A DNA stretch of 64,000 nucleotides from Bartonella melophagi K-2C. GTDB taxonomy: Bacteria > Pseudomonadota > Alphaproteobacteria > Rhizobiales > Rhizobiaceae. The stretch is from NCBI RefSeq assembly GCF_000278255.1, contig NZ_JH725083.1:186001-250000 (forward strand), given 5' to 3'. Positions 1 through 9,607 of the stretch are shown one piece after another. Position 1 is the stretch's first letter, and every line of letters begins with the position of its first letter. The notes below the pieces were generated by a model. It saw only the letters and a list, made by a program, of their open reading frames with translations. It made no database searches and was not told the DNA's origin. A program made the translations under genes and the position numbers.

Positions 1-900
1 AAAGATGGGACAAGTATGCTCTCATCACAATCGTTTCCACAAGTGTGTGGTTCATTTGTGAGTGCTCATGCTTGGAAAAGAGCAGCAACTGTTTTTGCAG
101 GTCCCTTATTTAATATTCTTTTTAGTATTGTTGTTTTAACATTTTTTTTCTTTTCTTATGGACGCATCGCTATTGAACCTGTTGTTGGCTCATTGGTGGA
201 AAATGCTCCTGCTATTCAAGCAGGTTTGGTATTAGGTGATCGTTTTGTTGAAATGGATGGTCAGCAGGTTGAAAGTTTTGAAGATTTAGTAACTTATGTG
301 ACTTTTCATGGTGAAGATCCTATAGAATTTAAGCTAGAACGTATGGGGCAAGTGTTTAAGACAGTTATTACACCAATAATGACTGAGAGGGATGATGGAT
401 TTGGCAATCGGATTCGGGTGGGCATGATCGGTGTGGGAGCACCTGTTGATTCAGTTAATCCTATGCGTTTGGATCAAGCTTATAAGAAACATATTCACTA
501 TAATCTTTTAGGAGCAGTAAGAGAGGCGTCAAAACGCACGGCGTTTATCATTACTCAAACAGTTTTTTTTGTTAATCGTTTAATCGAGGGGCAAGGAGAT
601 CGTTGCCAGTTAAGTGGCCCTTCTAAAACTGTTAAGATTGCTTGGCAGATTAGTGAGTCAGGATTTATCTCTCTTTTAAATTTTACAGCTTTTCTTTCAA
701 TTGGCATTGGTCTGATTAACCTTTTTCCAATTCCTCCGCTTGATGGTGGGCATTTATTATTTTATGTCATTGAGGCTATTGTTGGAAGACGAGTACCAAT
801 TAAAATTCAGGAAATCATTTTCTACATAGGTTTCTTTATTGTTTTCATATTTATGATTTTTGCACTATTTAATGATTATTTTTGTTGGTTTGGTTATTAA
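1..900 (+). CDS. rseP: RIP metalloprotease RseP, C-terminal part (5' end outside window)
   Basis: Inner-membrane site-2 protease that cuts transmembrane anti-sigma factors in envelope-stress signalling. The frame is open from base 1, so the ATG at 16 is internal and the N-terminal HExxH zinc motif lies upstream of the window. Visible parts are a transmembrane segment after AGPLFN (about residues 28-50 of the visible part), a PDZ domain with the LVENAPAIQAGL core, and a C-terminal membrane region with NLFPIPPLDGGHLL, the family's LDG motif that supplies the third zinc ligand. The next gene is bamA, the standard rhizobial order. Family assignment is secure. The start and the catalytic motif cannot be judged here. 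Confidence 0.93.
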   Translation, partial: KDGTSMLSSQSFPQVCGSFVSAHAWKRAATVFAGPLFNILFSIVVLTFFFFSYGRIAIEPVVGSLVENAPAIQAGLVLGDRFVEMDGQQVESFEDLVTYVTFHGEDPIEFKLERMGQVFKTVITPIMTERDDGFGNRIRVGMIGVGAPVDSVNPMRLDQAYKKHIHYNLLGAVREASKRTAFIITQTVFFVNRLIEGQGDRCQLSGPSKTVKIAWQISESGFISLLNFTAFLSIGIGLINLFPIPPLDGGHLLFYVIEAIVGRRVPIKIQEIIFYIGFFIVFIFMIFALFNDYFCWFGY

Positions 901-1129
901 ACTTATGGAAATTGCTTTATAAATTAGATAATGGTGAAAAAAATGGAGATTAAAAGCTGTTTACCATATCCATAGATTTACTATATCTGCAAAATATTAT
1001 GGCGTTATATGCTATAGTCAGTAAAAAAATAAGTGGATAGAACATGAGAGTCTCGTTGAATAAAAAGTTATTTTATACATATTTTTTGAGACGTCATGTT
1101 TAAAGAAAAAGATCAAGGTAAAGAAACTA

Positions 1130-3526
1130 ATGACTACGAATTCGAAACTTCTTAACGCATCATCTATGTTGGTGTTAGCTATGGTTATAGTTGCTCCAAC
1201 GGTAGCCGTTACGTCAATTTCGATGGTTGAAAAAGCACAGGCGTCTGTCGTTCATTCTATTGAGGTTCATGGTAATAAATTTGTGGATGCTCAAATAATT
1301 CGAGATAACATACAAATTGTAATTGGAAGAAGTTTAACAAGTGACGATATTGATGCTGCAGTGAAACGTCTTTTTGCATTAGGTTTATTTTATGACATTA
1401 AAATAAATCAAGTGGGTAATAAGCTGATTGTTGCAGTTAAAGAATATGAAGTAGTTAATCAGGTATTATTTCAAGGTAATAAAACACTCAAAGATCCTGA
1501 TCTTAAGCGTTTTATTTCTTTGAAACCAAATGAAACTTTTAGTTCTGCTAAGCTTTCAGCTGATATAAGGATAATTCGTGAGGCTTATAGCACTGTTGGT
1601 CGAAAGAATGTTGCGGTCACAGCTCAGACTATTGATTTAGGGAAAGGGCGTGTAAATGTAGTTTTCAATGTTGTTGAAGGTCAGAAGACGAAAATTGCCG
1701 ATATTACATTTGAAGGAAATAATACATTTCCAACGCGCCGCTTGCGCGATGTCATTTCAACAAGACCTACAGGAATAATCTCATTATTGATGAGAGGTGA
1801 TGTTTATAATGAGGAACGTTTAGCTGCAGATGAAGAGGCATTGCGTCGTTTTTATTATAATCGTGGTTATGCAGATTTTCGGATTGTTTCATCTAAAGTA
1901 GTTTTTGATGAAAAGAGTAATAGTTACAAAATTAATTTCATTCTTGATGAAGGGGAACGCTATAAAATTGGCGATGTTCAGGTTGAAAGTGATATTGAGG
2001 GGATTAATACCCAATTTATAAAAGAGGCACTTAAAACCCGTCCAGGTATTATTTATAACGCGGCGTATATTGAGAAATCTGTTGCAATTATTAATAATAA
2101 GGTTGCTGATTCTGGATATGCGTTTGCTAAGGTTGATCCACGAGGAAATCGTGATTTTGCAAATCGTACAATTTCGATTGTCTATAATATTGAACAAGGT
2201 CCTCGGGTTTATGTTCAGCGGATTGAAATACGTGGTAATGAAAAAACTCGAGATTATGTTATTCGTCGTGAAATTGATTTAAATGAGGGGGATGCTTATA
2301 ATCAAACGTTAGTACAACGAGCAAAACGTCGGCTAGAAAATTTAGGTTTTTTCAAAGCGGTTAATATTTCAATGGTTCCAACTGATGAATCTGATCAGGT
2401 TGTATTGGTTGTAGATGTCGTAGAGGTTCCAACAGGAGATCTTTCTTTCTCGGGTGGTTATACAACAGGGGGTAATACTCCAGGTATGTCTCTTGAGGTT
2501 TCTGTTACCGAGCGCAACCTTGGTGGACGTGGTCAGTATGCTCGATTGAGTCTGGGTGCTGGACAAGAGAAGTCTCGTAATTATAATCTGTCGTTTGTTG
2601 AACCTCATTTCTTGGGTTATCGTTTGTCTGCTGGTGTTGATATTTTCCGTAGTACTTATCGTGCTGATAATGCGTATGATGTACGACAAACAGGGGGATC
2701 GCTCCGGTTTGGTGTATCAATTTTTGAGCAATTATCTGCTAATTTAGGTTATTCTTATGTGCAAGAAGAATATGATTTTGGTAAAGGCTATGATTTAACT
2801 AATGATGATGTCATAGCAGAATTATATGGAAAATATTCTGGTGCGATTGTTCAAGCTGCAAAGCATAGCCCTTGGAAGCGTTCATCCATTATTTATGGTC
2901 TAACCTATAGTTCTATTGATGATATGAATAATCCGCATGATGGTTTATACGTTCGCGCTATGCAGGAATATGCAGGGCTAGGTGGAAACGCTCAATTCTT
3001 GAAAACAACTGGTAAGGCAATGATGTACAAGACACTTTCTGATGAGATGGATCTTGTCAGTCTGCTGTCTGTTGGTAGTGGTTATATTCATCCAATAGGT
3101 AAAGATGGTGTCCGTATCTTTGATATGTTTAAAAGCGATACTGATATGATCAGGGGGTTCAAATATAATGGAATTGGTCCTCGTCAGGTTTCTAATAGTG
3201 GTGAAGCATATTTCCTAGGTGGAAAAACGTATATGAATGCAACTGCTGAATTACAGTTTCCTGTATTTGTTGTACCTGAAAGTTTAGGCTTCCGTGGTGC
3301 TATATTTGCAGATGCTGCAACGCTCTATGGCCATAACTATAAACCTGTTCTTGAAAATGAAATGCCGGTTACAGATACAGGGAGTGCATGGCGTACATCT
3401 GCGGGTGTTAGTTTGATGTGGGAATCCCCATTTGGTCCTCTTCGTATTAATTATGCTTGGCCAATAACTCAGAAGAAAGGTGATCAAGTGCAGAAATTTG
3501 AGTTTGGTATTTCTACTAAGTTTTAA
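1130..3526 (+). CDS. bamA: Outer membrane protein assembly factor BamA
   Basis: Core of the BAM machine that folds and inserts beta-barrel proteins into the outer membrane. The 798-residue length is typical. The N-terminus is a Sec signal peptide (hydrophobic stretch about 13-28, cleavage after KAQA near residue 38). Five POTRA domains follow (about 40-440; repeated pattern of GN...F/T...LR..I), then a C-terminal 16-strand barrel ending in phenylalanine (FGISTKF), the usual barrel signature. The conserved RGF in loop 6 is seen as MIRGFKYNGIGPR. The ATG at 1130 is preceded by AAGGTAAAGAA. It sits between rseP and lpxD as in other Rhizobiales. In Bartonella this protein is also known as a surface antigen. 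Confidence 0.96.
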   Translation: MTTNSKLLNASSMLVLAMVIVAPTVAVTSISMVEKAQASVVHSIEVHGNKFVDAQIIRDNIQIVIGRSLTSDDIDAAVKRLFALGLFYDIKINQVGNKLIVAVKEYEVVNQVLFQGNKTLKDPDLKRFISLKPNETFSSAKLSADIRIIREAYSTVGRKNVAVTAQTIDLGKGRVNVVFNVVEGQKTKIADITFEGNNTFPTRRLRDVISTRPTGIISLLMRGDVYNEERLAADEEALRRFYYNRGYADFRIVSSKVVFDEKSNSYKINFILDEGERYKIGDVQVESDIEGINTQFIKEALKTRPGIIYNAAYIEKSVAIINNKVADSGYAFAKVDPRGNRDFANRTISIVYNIEQGPRVYVQRIEIRGNEKTRDYVIRREIDLNEGDAYNQTLVQRAKRRLENLGFFKAVNISMVPTDESDQVVLVVDVVEVPTGDLSFSGGYTTGGNTPGMSLEVSVTERNLGGRGQYARLSLGAGQEKSRNYNLSFVEPHFLGYRLSAGVDIFRSTYRADNAYDVRQTGGSLRFGVSIFEQLSANLGYSYVQEEYDFGKGYDLTNDDVIAELYGKYSGAIVQAAKHSPWKRSSIIYGLTYSSIDDMNNPHDGLYVRAMQEYAGLGGNAQFLKTTGKAMMYKTLSDEMDLVSLLSVGSGYIHPIGKDGVRIFDMFKSDTDMIRGFKYNGIGPRQVSNSGEAYFLGGKTYMNATAELQFPVFVVPESLGFRGAIFADAATLYGHNYKPVLENEMPVTDTGSAWRTSAGVSLMWESPFGPLRINYAWPITQKKGDQVQKFEFGISTKF

Positions 3527-3594
3527 TTTGAATTTTCTCTGGGAGGAGGGGAAATTTCATTAAAAAATAAATAGGCTAGGAAAGAGTGTTTGTG

Positions 3595-4641
3595 ATGGCG
3601 GGTGCATTTTTTTTTACGCCCTCTCGGTGGTTGACAGTCGCTGATGTTGCAAAGCTGACAGGTGCAAAACTTCTTAATTCAGAGTTTTCTAATATAGTTA
3701 TAAATACTCTTTCTTCTATTGAAAGTGCTGAGGAGGGTTCTCTTGTTTTTATAGAGAATCAAAAGTTTTCTGATGCTTTATTAGGAAGTTCTGCAGTTGC
3801 TGTTTTTTGTACAAATGATATAGCTCTTAAAATTCCTAAATCTATTGCAATTTTGGTGACATCAACACCGCAACGTGATTTTGCTCAGATTGGACGCATT
3901 TTATTTCCTAATTCTGTTAAGCCAATACCTTGGTTTGGTAAAAAAGAAATTTCACCACATGCACATATTCATCCAAGTGCTAAACTTGAACACGATGTGT
4001 GTGTTGAAGCTGGGGCTGTTATTGGTAAAAATGTTGAAATTGGTTCTGGTACACTTGTTTCATCAACTGCTGTTATTGGAGAAAATTGTCGTATTGGACG
4101 TGAATGTTATATTGCTCCTAAAGTTACAGTTCAGTACTCTTTAATAGGTGATAGGGTTTATCTTTATCCTGGTGTTTGTGTTGGGCAGGATGGTTTTGGC
4201 TATGTTAATGGTGTTGCTGAAATTGAAAAAAATCCACATGTTGGTCGTGTGATCATTCAAGATGGTGTAGAAATTGGTGCAAATACAACGATTGATCGCG
4301 GAACGCTTGAAGATACAATTATTGGTGAGGGAAGCAAAATCGATAATCTAGTACAAATTGCTCATAATGTAAAAATTGGTCGTTATTGCCTTATTGCTGC
4401 TCAATGTGGGATTGCTGGAAGTACATCTATAGGCGATATGTCCAGGCTTGGTGGAAGTGTTGGAGTTGCAGATCATATCGCGATAGGTGAATGTGTTCAA
4501 ATTGCTGCTGGCAGTGGCGTTATGAATGATATTCCAGATGGTGAAAAATGGGGTGGCATTCCAGCACGACCATTTAAACAGTGGTTTCGTGAAGTGGCGG
4601 CACTGCGTAGTATTGGTAAAGTCAAAAGGGAGAAACGTTGA
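3595..4641 (+). CDS. lpxD: UDP-3-O-(3-hydroxyacyl)glucosamine N-acyltransferase LpxD
   Basis: Adds the N-linked 3-hydroxyacyl chain from acyl-ACP to UDP-3-O-acylglucosamine, the third step of lipid A synthesis in the cytoplasm. The protein has an N-terminal uridine-binding domain (about 1-100) and a left-handed beta-helix of hexapeptide repeats (about 110-310; many I-G-x-x-x-x units, catalytic-His region around [11 protein letters not shown]). I chose the ATG at 3595, about 10 bases after AGGAAAG. In-frame GTG codons at 3586 and 3592 are alternatives, but the first is too close to the ribosome site. The gene ends one base before fabZ, indicating one operon. Confidence 0.95.
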   Translation: MAGAFFFTPSRWLTVADVAKLTGAKLLNSEFSNIVINTLSSIESAEEGSLVFIENQKFSDALLGSSAVAVFCTNDIALKIPKSIAILVTSTPQRDFAQIGRILFPNSVKPIPWFGKKEISPHAHIHPSAKLEHDVCVEAGAVIGKNVEIGSGTLVSSTAVIGENCRIGRECYIAPKVTVQYSLIGDRVYLYPGVCVGQDGFGYVNGVAEIEKNPHVGRVIIQDGVEIGANTTIDRGTLEDTIIGEGSKIDNLVQIAHNVKIGRYCLIAAQCGIAGSTSIGDMSRLGGSVGVADHIAIGECVQIAAGSGVMNDIPDGEKWGGIPARPFKQWFREVAALRSIGKVKREKR

Positions 4642-4642
4642 T

Positions 4643-5122
4643 ATGATCAACACGGGAGAGATCAAAAGTCTAGAAACTGTGGATATTGATAAATTACTGT
4701 CAATATTACCGCATCGTTATCCGTTTTTATTGATTGACCGTATCATTGAAATTGATGGCGATCAAAAAGCTATTGGTATTAAAAATGTGACAATTAATGA
4801 ACCTTATTTTATGGGGCATTTTCCTGAAAAACCAGTTATGCCTGGTGTTTTAATTTTAGAAGCTATGGCGCAAACAGCAGGAGCTATTTCACTTTTAAAA
4901 TTAGATGATAAAAAAACAAGTTTAATCTACCTTATGACTGTTAATAATGCAAAATTTCGTAAACCAGTTGTACCTGGTGATCAACTAAAGCTTCATGTTC
5001 AACTGTTAAAAAAGCGATCCGGTGTTAGACGTTTTTCATGTGTTGCAGAAGTAGAGGGTATTCGCGTTTCTGAAGCAGAAGTTTCTGCAATGATTGTCGA
5101 ATTAGAGCAAACAATGAAATAG
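4643..5122 (+). CDS. fabZ: 3-hydroxyacyl-ACP dehydratase FabZ
   Basis: Hot-dog-fold dehydratase that removes water from 3-hydroxyacyl-ACP in fatty acid elongation. It competes with LpxA and LpxD for the same substrate, which explains its place in the lpx operon. 159 residues, the family norm. Active-site segments [13 protein letters not shown] (His) and [14 protein letters not shown] (Glu) are intact. The ATG at 4643 lies directly after the lpxD stop; an open frame extends upstream inside lpxD, but conserved sequence begins only here. It is the only fabZ in the window, and the acpXL cluster further on lacks the fabZ paralogue I would expect there. Confidence 0.95.
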   Translation: MINTGEIKSLETVDIDKLLSILPHRYPFLLIDRIIEIDGDQKAIGIKNVTINEPYFMGHFPEKPVMPGVLILEAMAQTAGAISLLKLDDKKTSLIYLMTVNNAKFRKPVVPGDQLKLHVQLLKKRSGVRRFSCVAEVEGIRVSEAEVSAMIVELEQTMK

Positions 5123-5132
5123 GAATTTTAAA

Positions 5133-5957
5133 ATGTTTGGTACAAAAATTCATCCGACTGCCTTTGTAGAGGAGGGAGCACAGCTTGGTGAGCATGTGTC
5201 AATAGGACCATTTTGTCATATTGGTCCCAAAGCTGTTATTGGCGATGGATGCAATTTGATGAGTCACGTTGTAATAATGGGAAAGACAACGTTGGGTGCT
5301 AATAGTAAAGTATTTCCACATGCAATTTTAGGTGGAGATCCACAAAATAATAAGCATAAAGGTGGTGATACAACGCTTTCTATTGGTAGAAATTGCACGA
5401 TTCGTGAAGGTGTAACAATGCATAGGGGGTCTGATTCAAGTATAGGTACCACAATTGTTGGTAATGATTGTCAATTTTTTGCTTATGCGCATGTTGCACA
5501 TGATTGCCATGTAGGAAATTGTGTAACATTTGCAAATAATGCGATGATCGGTGGTCACGTTGCAGTTGGCGATTATGTTGTTATCGGTGGTGGCTCTGGT
5601 GTTCATCAGTTTGTTCGTATTGGGCATCATGCATTTGTTGGCGGTGTATCTGCATTGGTTGGTGACCTAATTCCCTATGGAATGGCTGTTGGCGTGCAGG
5701 CAAAATTTGCGGGATTAAACATTGTCGGTATGAAACGTGCTGGTTTTAAACGTAAAGAAATTCATACATTACGTCATGCAGTTAATATGCTTTTTGATCA
5801 CTATAAACCACTTAAAGAACGCGTGAATGATGTTTTTTCTTCTTATTCTACATTTCAATCTGTAGTTGATATAGTTAATTTTATTCAAGAAGGAGGAAAA
5901 CGCTTTTATTGTACACCTCGATTTGAAAGTGATACAATGAACTCAAATAGGAGTTGA
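5133..5957 (+). CDS. lpxA: UDP-N-acetylglucosamine O-acyltransferase LpxA
   Basis: First enzyme of lipid A synthesis: transfers a 3-hydroxyacyl chain from ACP to the 3-OH of UDP-GlcNAc. 274 residues. Hexapeptide-repeat beta-helix over about residues 1-190 (KIHPTAFVEEGAQLGEHVSIG opening the first coils) and a C-terminal helical domain with the KRAGFKRKEI motif. The catalytic histidine lies in YAHVAHDCHVGN. Ten bases separate it from fabZ, and the ribosome site AGGAATTTTAAA precedes the ATG. Third gene of the lpxD-fabZ-lpxA-lpxI-lpxB operon. Confidence 0.96.
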   Translation: MFGTKIHPTAFVEEGAQLGEHVSIGPFCHIGPKAVIGDGCNLMSHVVIMGKTTLGANSKVFPHAILGGDPQNNKHKGGDTTLSIGRNCTIREGVTMHRGSDSSIGTTIVGNDCQFFAYAHVAHDCHVGNCVTFANNAMIGGHVAVGDYVVIGGGSGVHQFVRIGHHAFVGGVSALVGDLIPYGMAVGVQAKFAGLNIVGMKRAGFKRKEIHTLRHAVNMLFDHYKPLKERVNDVFSSYSTFQSVVDIVNFIQEGGKRFYCTPRFESDTMNSNRS

Positions 5958-5959
5958 AA

Positions 5960-6832
5960 ATGTCTTTTTCCGGTACCAGAAATTTTCTTTCCGGGAGAGT
6001 TGCCATCATAGCAGGGAATGGTATTTTACCCGTTATTGTTGCTCGGGCACTTGAAGAAAGTGGACAAAAGCCTTTTCTTGTACTTTTGCGTGATGAAGTA
6101 GACGCTGCATTATATAACTATGAACATTGCGAACTATCGATTGGAGAATTAGCGCGGTTGTTTAAGACTTTAAAAAAAGCTGCGATTTGCAATGTTATTT
6201 TAGCAGGTGGTGTAAAAAAGCGGCCGACTCTTTTACAATTACGACCTGATTGGACAACTTTATTGGCTTTACCTAAGTTGTTTAAAGCATTAGGGAGTGG
6301 GGATGATTCATTATTGAAAGCCTGCATACAAGTTATTGAAGCGCATGGTTTTCAAGTTATTGGTGCTCATGAAGTACTACCAGATCTATTAGCTCCGATA
6401 GAATTTAATTTAACATCACGGCGTGCTACTCAAAAGGAAAATATGGATATCCAATTAGCGACTAAGGCAACAAGACTTTTAGGTCAATTAGATGTTGGGC
6501 AAGCAGCCGTAGCTATTAATGGCCGAGTTGTTGCATTAGAGGGTGCAGAAGGAACCGATGATATGTTGCGGCGGGTCCATGAAATGCGGGAAAGAAAGCA
6601 AATTCCGTTAAAAGGTGGTGTTCTTGTTAAATCAGCAAAACCACAACAAGATCATCGGGTTGATTTGCCATCAATTGGGCCTACAACAGTAATTAATATT
6701 GCAAAAAGTGGATTAGCTGGCATTGCAGTAGAGGCAAATAGAAGTTTGATATTGTCTTTAAGAGAAACAATAGAGGAAGCTAACAGGCATTCGTTGTTTA
6801 TAGAAACATTTGAAAAGTTTGATGATGAATGA
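5960..6832 (+). CDS. lpxI: UDP-2,3-diacylglucosamine pyrophosphatase LpxI
   Basis: LpxI (DUF1009 family) hydrolyses UDP-2,3-diacylglucosamine to lipid X and replaces LpxH in alphaproteobacteria. 290 residues from the ATG at 5960, which sits six bases after AATAGGAG. A TTG at 5954 is possible but poorly spaced. The N-terminal Rossmann-like part shows VAIIAGNGILPVIVA, and the C-terminal catalytic domain shows GAEGTDDML and KGGVLVKSAKPQQDHRVDLPSIG, typical of the family. It begins two bases after the lpxA stop and its end overlaps lpxB, so the genes are translationally linked. Confidence 0.94.
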   Translation: MSFSGTRNFLSGRVAIIAGNGILPVIVARALEESGQKPFLVLLRDEVDAALYNYEHCELSIGELARLFKTLKKAAICNVILAGGVKKRPTLLQLRPDWTTLLALPKLFKALGSGDDSLLKACIQVIEAHGFQVIGAHEVLPDLLAPIEFNLTSRRATQKENMDIQLATKATRLLGQLDVGQAAVAINGRVVALEGAEGTDDMLRRVHEMRERKQIPLKGGVLVKSAKPQQDHRVDLPSIGPTTVINIAKSGLAGIAVEANRSLILSLRETIEEANRHSLFIETFEKFDDE

Positions 6833-8009
6833 TCGTTCTTTTAAAATTGCTATTATTGCAGGCGAAGAATCTGGTGATTTACTCGGAGCAGATTTGATTG
6901 CTTCTTTATCTTATAAGACAGGGCATGATATTCATTTAATTGGTGTTGGAGGGAGACATTTAAAGGCACTAGGTTTAAAAAGCGTTTTTAATTCTGATGA
7001 TCTTGCTTTAATAGGTTTAGGGGCGGTATTAAAAAAAATGCCATTATTATTGGCACATATTTATAATTTATCCAAATTTATTGCACGGGAAAAACCTGAT
7101 TGTTTAATTATTATTGATAGCCCTGATTTTACTCATCGTGTTGCAAAAAAGGTACGCATTTTAGCGCCTTCTGTTCCTATTATTAAATATGTTGCACCAA
7201 CTGTCTGGGCATGGCGACCAGAACGTGCCAAAGCTATACGCAAATTTGTTGATCATATTTTAGCCATTTTTCCTTTTGAAAAAAAGATTATGAGGGATTT
7301 AGAAGGGCCACCTACTACCTATGTTGGGCATCACCTTTTAACTTACCCACCGCTCTTGACTGTTCAATCAGAAAAAAAACGTTTGCCTTTTGAAGAGGTA
7401 TCATTATCTACAATGATTGTTTTGCCGGGGTCACGTAGTTCGGAAATTCGTCATTTAATGCCTATTTTTGGAAGAACAGTGGAAATTATTAAACAACGTA
7501 TCCCTAATTTAAGGATTGTTGTATTGACTTTACCACGTTTGATGGATGAAGTTCATTTTTTAGCGCAAGCTTGGAAAAGCGAAGTTGAGATTGTTGCTGG
7601 TGAAGATGCAAAATGGTGTGCTTTTACGGACGCTAGTGTAGCGCTTGCAGCACTTGGGACGGTATCCCTTGAATTAGCTTTAGCAAGAATTCCAATGGTA
7701 CTTTGTTATAAACTTGATTATTTGTCTAAATTATTCATTTTTCCAAAGATAACATTATGGAGTGCTGCTCTTCCAAATATTATTGCTGATAAACCTGTTG
7801 TTCCAGAATATTTCAATGAATTTTTGCGACCTGGTATGTTAGCAAGACAGATAGAGCAACTTTTGTATAATCGTTTATTACGAAAAGCGCAGTTAGATGC
7901 TTTTGATATGATAGAAGAGAAGATGAAAACCGAGTCGCCATCAGGAGTTATCGCGGCTCAAGTGATCACAGACTTTCTCAAGAAAAAATCGGGGCATTTA
8001 GAAGTGTAG
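6825..8009 (+). CDS. lpxB: Lipid-A-disaccharide synthase LpxB
   Basis: GT19 glycosyltransferase that joins lipid X to UDP-2,3-diacylglucosamine to form the lipid A disaccharide at the inner face of the membrane. About 394 residues. Signature segments are AGEESGDLLGADLI at the N-terminus, PTVWAWRPERAKAIRKFVDHILAIFPFE in the middle and LPGSRSSEI in the nucleotide-binding half. ATG codons occur at 6822 and 6825 within the last codons of lpxI; I chose 6825, which gives the usual short N-terminus, an 8-base overlap. It is the last gene of the lpx operon and faces the convergent ABC transporter. Confidence 0.94.
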   Translation: MNDRSFKIAIIAGEESGDLLGADLIASLSYKTGHDIHLIGVGGRHLKALGLKSVFNSDDLALIGLGAVLKKMPLLLAHIYNLSKFIAREKPDCLIIIDSPDFTHRVAKKVRILAPSVPIIKYVAPTVWAWRPERAKAIRKFVDHILAIFPFEKKIMRDLEGPPTTYVGHHLLTYPPLLTVQSEKKRLPFEEVSLSTMIVLPGSRSSEIRHLMPIFGRTVEIIKQRIPNLRIVVLTLPRLMDEVHFLAQAWKSEVEIVAGEDAKWCAFTDASVALAALGTVSLELALARIPMVLCYKLDYLSKLFIFPKITLWSAALPNIIADKPVVPEYFNEFLRPGMLARQIEQLLYNRLLRKAQLDAFDMIEEKMKTESPSGVIAAQVITDFLKKKSGHLEV

Positions 8010-8013
8010 ATAA

Positions 8014-8037
8014 AATAATGCTAATAATGCTAATAAT
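8014..8037. repeat. Nine-base tandem repeat AATAATGCT
   Basis: AATAATGCT occurs twice in tandem (8014-8022, 8023-8031) and a third partial unit AATAAT follows. It fills most of the gap between the convergent lpxB and ABC ATPase genes and touches the stop codon of the latter. Copy-number change could occur here, but no function is visible. Confidence 0.6.
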
Positions 8038-8888
8038 TAATGTTTAATTTTAGCAAGAAATTCACGAGCACGTTGGTTTTTAGGATTAGTAAAAAATATA
8101 TTAGATGCTGTATCTTCAATAATTTTTCCATTTTCTAAAAAAAGTATTCTTTCTGAAACTTCACGGGCAAAATTCATTTCATGAGTAACACAGAGCATTG
8201 TTATCCCTGTATTTGCTAGTTGAGCCATAACCTCTAAAACTTCTCCGACACTTTCCGGATCAAGCGCTGATGTTGGCTCATCGAAGAGCATCACTTTAGG
8301 TTCCATACAAAGTGCACGGGCAATAGCAACGCGTTGCTGTTGCCCGCCAGATAGTTGTAAAGGATATTTGTCACAATGTTTTTCAATACCAACATGCGTA
8401 AGATAACGAATTGCCCGTTCTTTTGCTTGTTTTTTGGAGAGCCCTTGAACTGTCATAGGTGCTAAAATACAATTTTGTATAACAGTCATATGAGGAAATA
8501 AGTTAAAGTTCTGAAAGACCATTCCTATTTTACGTAGGACAGCTTTTTGTTGTTGTATGGGAGCAGTATGAATATCAACATCATGAATGCGAATTGAGCC
8601 TTCTTGTGCTTTTTCCAATTGATTAATACAACGAATTAAGGTTGATTTTCCTGATCCAGAAGGACCACAAATAACAATACGTTCACCAATTTCTACATGC
8701 AGATTGATATCGTGTAATACCTGAAAGGTTCCATACCATTTATTTAAATGTTGAATAGAAATAATTGGATCTTTAGCAGTATTTACAGGTTTATTCTTTT
8801 TATTTTCTAGATTCATTTTATTGGGTTCTCTTATTGATGAATTATTCAATTCATTTGGCATCTTGGTTAGGTGAAAATTTTGTGCCAT
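8037..8888 (-). CDS. Polar amino-acid ABC transporter, ATP-binding protein
   Basis: ATPase subunit of a HisP/GlnQ/AapP-type importer. The ABC domain starts near residue 41 (IISIQHLNKWYG). Walker A is GPSGSGKST, the Q-loop lies at VFQNFNLFPHMTV, the ABC signature is LSGGQQQR, Walker B is VMLFDEP and the H-loop is VTHEMNFA. About 40 polar residues precede the domain (family members usually start near the domain); several internal Met codons, such as the one at about residue 25, could be the real start. It lies 7 bases after the second permease gene, last in a four-gene operon. Confidence 0.92.
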   Translation of the reverse strand: MAQNFHLTKMPNELNNSSIREPNKMNLENKKNKPVNTAKDPIISIQHLNKWYGTFQVLHDINLHVEIGERIVICGPSGSGKSTLIRCINQLEKAQEGSIRIHDVDIHTAPIQQQKAVLRKIGMVFQNFNLFPHMTVIQNCILAPMTVQGLSKKQAKERAIRYLTHVGIEKHCDKYPLQLSGGQQQRVAIARALCMEPKVMLFDEPTSALDPESVGEVLEVMAQLANTGITMLCVTHEMNFAREVSERILFLENGKIIEDTASNIFFTNPKNQRAREFLAKIKH

Positions 8889-8895
8889 GTTTCAT

Positions 8896-9603
8896 TTAAC
8901 GTAAGTGTCGAGTTAGACGGCGTTCGATAAGAACGATAAAACCATGAATAAGCTCAACGATAAAAAGATAAATAATAGCAACCCAAACATAAACTTGGAA
9001 ATCAAATGTGCGTGCATAAATTAGTTTGGCAATACCCATTAGATCATAAATAGTTACTAATGAAGCTATAGCGCTGGATTTAATTATTAAAATAAACTCG
9101 TTTCCTAAGGGACGTAATGCTAGGATCATTGCTTGAGGAATGAGAATTCTAAAAAATGTTGTAGAATTACTCAACCCTAAAGCTTTTGATGCTTCATGTT
9201 GTCCAGTTGCTACAGATTGAAAACTTCCTATAAAGATTTTAGCTTGATATGCGGCTGAATTGAGCGCAAAAATAAAAAGACAACAATACCATGCGCTTTG
9301 AAAAAACCACCATAAACCGATTTTTTGCCAAAAGTCGCTCATTGATCCAAGGCCATAATAAAAGAGGAATAATTGCGCCAATAAAGGAGAACCACGGAAA
9401 AAGTAGGTATAAGCACGTGATAAATACTGTAAAAGCTTATTGCTTGATAGATGTGCAAGCGTAATAAGTATCCCAAGAAAAAAGCCAATAAAGCAAGAAA
9501 TAAAAGTTAGCTCAAGAGTAATAATAAGGCCATCAATGAATCTTAGGCCGTAATGGCTTAGGAATTCAGTATTGGAAAGAAAATGGAGCCACTCAGGAAA
9601 CAT
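8896..9603 (-). CDS. Polar amino-acid ABC transporter, permease (HisM/OccM-like)
   Basis: Inner-membrane permease of the HisM/ArtM/OccM group, 235 residues with about five transmembrane helices. The cytoplasmic EAA loop reads HEASKALGLSNSTTFFRILIPQA and couples to the ATPase. It forms a heterodimer with the permease encoded just upstream (4-base gap at 9604-9607). Together with the substrate-binding protein the set most resembles importers for basic amino acids (Lys/Arg/Orn/His or opines). The exact substrate cannot be read from sequence. Confidence 0.9.
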   Translation of the reverse strand: MFPEWLHFLSNTEFLSHYGLRFIDGLIITLELTFISCFIGFFLGILITLAHLSSNKLLQYLSRAYTYFFRGSPLLAQLFLFYYGLGSMSDFWQKIGLWWFFQSAWYCCLFIFALNSAAYQAKIFIGSFQSVATGQHEASKALGLSNSTTFFRILIPQAMILALRPLGNEFILIIKSSAIASLVTIYDLMGIAKLIYARTFDFQVYVWVAIIYLFIVELIHGFIVLIERRLTRHLR

Positions 9604-9607
9604 CAGA